A DNA stretch of 7,713 nt. Source: Neisseriaceae bacterium (lineage in GTDB: Bacteria; Pseudomonadota; Gammaproteobacteria; Burkholderiales; UBA11063). The notes under the pieces are model-generated. The model made no database searches and was not told where the DNA came from. It saw only the letters and a list, made by a program, of their open reading frames with translations. The DNA lies in contig CANEUJ010000076.1 in the NCBI GenBank assembly GCA_947441745.1, forward strand, positions 1-7,713. Reading direction: 5' to 3'. The position numbers and the translations under genes were made by a program. How positions within the stretch are numbered: the stretch's first letter is position 1; each line of letters opens with the position of its first letter. Of the stretch, positions 4,961 to 7,713 are shown piece by piece.

Positions 4961-7713
4961 ATGCAACAAACTATTATATACGGACAAAACGCACTATCTG
5001 AATTTAGAACATCTAAATTATCAAAAACTCTAAATGACGAAAGCTTCAAAAGTAATGAATTATATTTCATACTATCACCAAAACCACTAAATGACAAAAC
5101 CATACAAAAACTAGAGCTTCTGCTAAGTGGTAGTGTAATTAAAGACATAGACATTAATACTAACAATGTAATAATTACCCCACGTTTTGGCACAATATCT
5201 GCTTGGTCTTCAAAAGCAACTGAAATTGCATACCGCTGTGGTCTAAATGATGTATCTCGCATTGAAAAAAGTATTTATTATCAAGCAAATGTAAATCTCA
5301 ATAAAATAACTAATACGCTTCATGATAGAATGACTGAGTCAATAATCACTGACAAAAAACAATTAGATCAATTATTCTTAAATAATTACGGAACTACTTA
5401 TACTGAAATAGATATTCTAACTCACGGCAAAACAGTCCTAGAAGAGGCTAACCAAAAAATGGGATTAGCACTATCAAGTGACGAAGTAGATTATCTTTTT
5501 GACAACTACAGCAAAATCGATAAAAATATTACTGATGTTGAACTAATGATGTTTGCACAAGCCAACAGTGAACACTGTCGCCATAAGATTTTTAATGCTG
5601 AATTTATCATAAACGGAGAAAAGGAGCAAAAAACCTTATTTCAAATGATAAAAGATACTTATAAAAACGCTCCACAAAATATATTAGTTGCTTATGATGA
5701 CAATTCTTCCGTAATTTCTGGTACTACTTTTGAAGCTATCAACCCTAATTATGAAACTAAAGAATATCAATTTAAAACTGCTACGAATCATGTAATTATG
5801 AAAGTAGAAACCCATAACCACCCAACCGCAATAGAACCATTTGCAGGTGCTGCTACAGGCAGTGGTGGCGAAATTCGAGATGAAGGTGCTACTGGTCGTG
5901 GCTCCAAACCCAAAGCTGGACTATCTGGTTTTAGCGTCTCTAATCTAAACTTACATAATTTTAATGCCAATTATAGCAAACCTCATCATATCAAATCCGC
6001 ACTTGAAATAATGCTACAAGGCCCTATTGGGGCAGCTAGCTTTAATAATGAATTTGGACGCCCTAACCTATGTGGTTACTTTAGAAGCTTTGAAGAAAGT
6101 GTAGATGGTATTCATTATGGTTATCATAAACCAATTATGTTAGCTGGTGGATATGGCTCTATTAGAGATGAACAAGTTACAAAAGAATCTGTAGTTGCTG
6201 GAGCTCTAATTATCCAAATCGGTGGCCCTGGGTTTTTAATTGGTTTAGGTGGTGGTTCAGCTTCTTCAATGTCTGGAGGCGACAATGAAATCGAGCTTGA
6301 TTTTAATTCCGTACAAAGATCTAACCCAGAAATTGAACGCAGGTGCCAAGAAGTGATTAATACTTGTTGCTCATTGGGGCATGATAATCCGATTCTATCA
6401 ATCCACGATGTTGGTGCTGGTGGCTTATCTAATGCGGTACCTGAATTAGTGCATGGCTCTGATATGGGTGGGCGATTCGAACTACGTAACATACCTAGCT
6501 ATGATAATAGTATGTCACCACTAGAAATTTGGTGTAATGAATCGCAAGAACGATATGTCCTTGCAATAGCACCACAAAACCTGGATAGGTTTAGAAGTAT
6601 TTGTGAGCGCGAAAACTGCCCCTTTGCTGTTTTGGGAGTTGCAACAAAAAATAAACAACTAATATTAAATGATACCAAATTTAATAATACCCCAATAAAT
6701 ATGGATACCGATATTCTGCTTGGCAAACCCCCTAAAACCATAAAAAATGTAACTTACACTCCAAAAAACATAGTCAGTCAATTAGATAGCAAAAAGCTTA
6801 AAATTGAAGAAGCACTATATAAAGTTATCGTTCACCCAACGGTTGCTAATAAATCTTTTTTGATCACAATTGGTGATAGAAGTGTTGGTGGTAATACAGT
6901 ACGCGATCAGATGGTTGGTAAATGGCAAGTTCCCGTATCTGATTACGCAATTACCGCTTTTGGGATGTTGGATAAGTCAGGTGAAGTAATGGCTATTGGT
7001 GAAAAAACCCCAGTTGCTATATTAAATGCAAGAGCATCTGGTCGTCTTGCTATAGCTGAAAGCCTAACCAATATTCTAGGTAGTAAGATAACAAATCTTA
7101 ATGATATTAAGCTATCTGCAAACTGGATGGCAAGCTGCGGAAGTCATAACCAAGATGCCCTACTCTACCAAACAGTAGAAGCGGTAAGCCAAACATGTAA
7201 GCTACTAAATATCGCAATTCCAGTTGGCAAAGATTCACTTTCCATGAAAATGAAATGGCAAGATAATGGATATAGTAAAGAAGTAATTTCACCAGTATCA
7301 GTTATTATTTCTGCCTTTGCAACTACCAATGATGTTACTTCTCATATAACTCCTGAATTAGTAGCAAACCCAAACAGTAGAATTATTTTAGTAAGTTTAG
7401 ACAATCAAACCCGAATGGGTGCAAGTATACTACAAGAATGCTACCATGACATTGGTGGTACAACACCTGATATTGATAATCTAGAACAACTAAAAAACCT
7501 ATGTGAATTCTTAATACAAACCCATGATGATATTCTTTCTTATCATGATAGATCAGACGGTGGATTGATTATCACTTTATGTGAAATGATATTCGCTAGT
7601 CGTATTGGAATAGCAATTAAACTAAACAATGAAAATCCAATGGAATTTTTGTTTAATGAAGAAATCGGCGTTGTGTTACAAGTAGCTGATAATAAACTTG
7701 ATAAGATTAAAAA
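4961..7713 (+). CDS. purL: phosphoribosylformylglycinamidine synthase, large single-chain type (3' end outside window)
   Basis: PurL converts FGAR, glutamine and ATP to FGAM, the fourth step of de novo purine synthesis, in the cytoplasm. The frame is open for 917 codons to the window edge with no frameshift. The large proteobacterial form is about 1,300 residues, so the missing part is the end of the synthetase half and the C-terminal glutaminase. Motifs in order: the N-terminal PurS-like domain with TPRFGTISAWSSKATEIA; FAQANSEHCRHK at 198-209 with H205 in the catalytic region; VETHNHPTAI (282-291); the glycine-rich nucleotide loop at 296-320 (GSGGEIRDEGATGRG); GGGSASSM (430-437); IHDVGAGGLSNA (481-492); GDRSVGG (638-644); IPVGKDSLSMK (753-763); and YHDRSDGGL (861-869). 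The start at 4961 is chosen because MQQTIIYGQNALSEFR aligns with the start of E. coli PurL; 4847 is an in-frame alternative. It diverges from groES. I saw no clear purine operator or promoter. Confidence 0.98.
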   Translation, partial: MQQTIIYGQNALSEFRTSKLSKTLNDESFKSNELYFILSPKPLNDKTIQKLELLLSGSVIKDIDINTNNVIITPRFGTISAWSSKATEIAYRCGLNDVSRIEKSIYYQANVNLNKITNTLHDRMTESIITDKKQLDQLFLNNYGTTYTEIDILTHGKTVLEEANQKMGLALSSDEVDYLFDNYSKIDKNITDVELMMFAQANSEHCRHKIFNAEFIINGEKEQKTLFQMIKDTYKNAPQNILVAYDDNSSVISGTTFEAINPNYETKEYQFKTATNHVIMKVETHNHPTAIEPFAGAATGSGGEIRDEGATGRGSKPKAGLSGFSVSNLNLHNFNANYSKPHHIKSALEIMLQGPIGAASFNNEFGRPNLCGYFRSFEESVDGIHYGYHKPIMLAGGYGSIRDEQVTKESVVAGALIIQIGGPGFLIGLGGGSASSMSGGDNEIELDFNSVQRSNPEIERRCQEVINTCCSLGHDNPILSIHDVGAGGLSNAVPELVHGSDMGGRFELRNIPSYDNSMSPLEIWCNESQERYVLAIAPQNLDRFRSICERENCPFAVLGVATKNKQLILNDTKFNNTPINMDTDILLGKPPKTIKNVTYTPKNIVSQLDSKKLKIEEALYKVIVHPTVANKSFLITIGDRSVGGNTVRDQMVGKWQVPVSDYAITAFGMLDKSGEVMAIGEKTPVAILNARASGRLAIAESLTNILGSKITNLNDIKLSANWMASCGSHNQDALLYQTVEAVSQTCKLLNIAIPVGKDSLSMKMKWQDNGYSKEVISPVSVIISAFATTNDVTSHITPELVANPNSRIILVSLDNQTRMGASILQECYHDIGGTTPDIDNLEQLKNLCEFLIQTHDDILSYHDRSDGGLIITLCEMIFASRIGIAIKLNNENPMEFLFNEEIGVVLQVADNKLDKIK

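Noticed and set aside
4909..7292. Minus-strand frames across purL (4909-5262, 5788-5970, 6124-6492, 6499-6741, 7107-7292)
   Set aside because: All are antisense to the continuous PurL frame, which carries every expected motif; none resembles a known protein.
1..7713. CRISPR array, tRNA, rRNA, insertion sequence or phage genes
   Set aside because: No regularly spaced repeats, cloverleaf-like sequence, transposase or integrase frame was seen in the window.

Overview
The window is an AT-rich bacterial chromosomal segment that probably comes from a betaproteobacterium. The best evidence is GroEL: its equatorial and C-terminal stretches (VALLRAR, IGKENTTIIDG, LTTDCMIADLP) read like Neisseriales or Burkholderiales GroEL, and its length and numbering match the classical 548-residue form. 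The very low GC of the non-housekeeping genes is unusual for that class and suggests a small-genome or host- or water-associated lineage. That placement is inference from remembered family sequences, not from a search.

Layout from left to right. Positions 1-153 hold no gene. A minus-strand gene for a small, probably exported four-cysteine protein (154-432) follows. Next is a minus-strand regulator with a PAS sensor domain and a LuxR-like DNA-binding domain (535-1353). An 82-bp divergent spacer separates it from a plus-strand ATP-grasp ligase of unknown substrate (1436-2686). This ligase converges on the minus-strand groES-groEL operon (4752 down to 2794). The convergent gap holds a nested palindromic element with a UUCG-capped hairpin, which may end transcription from both sides. 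Diverging from groES is purL (from 4961, or possibly 4847), which runs off the right edge after 917 codons with all synthetase-half motifs intact.

The groES upstream region carries a good match to the sigma-32 heat-shock promoter (CTTGAAA, 13-bp spacer, TACCATATA) and no CIRCE/HrcA operator. The chaperonin operon is therefore probably under RpoH control.

Housekeeping functions (protein folding, purine synthesis) occupy the right two thirds. The left third is the accessory part. There a PAS-LuxR regulator with an enlarged helix-turn-helix loop sits back to back with an orphan ATP-grasp ligase and just upstream of a small secreted protein. This could be a small sense-and-synthesise module, but nothing in the sequence proves that the three genes work together.
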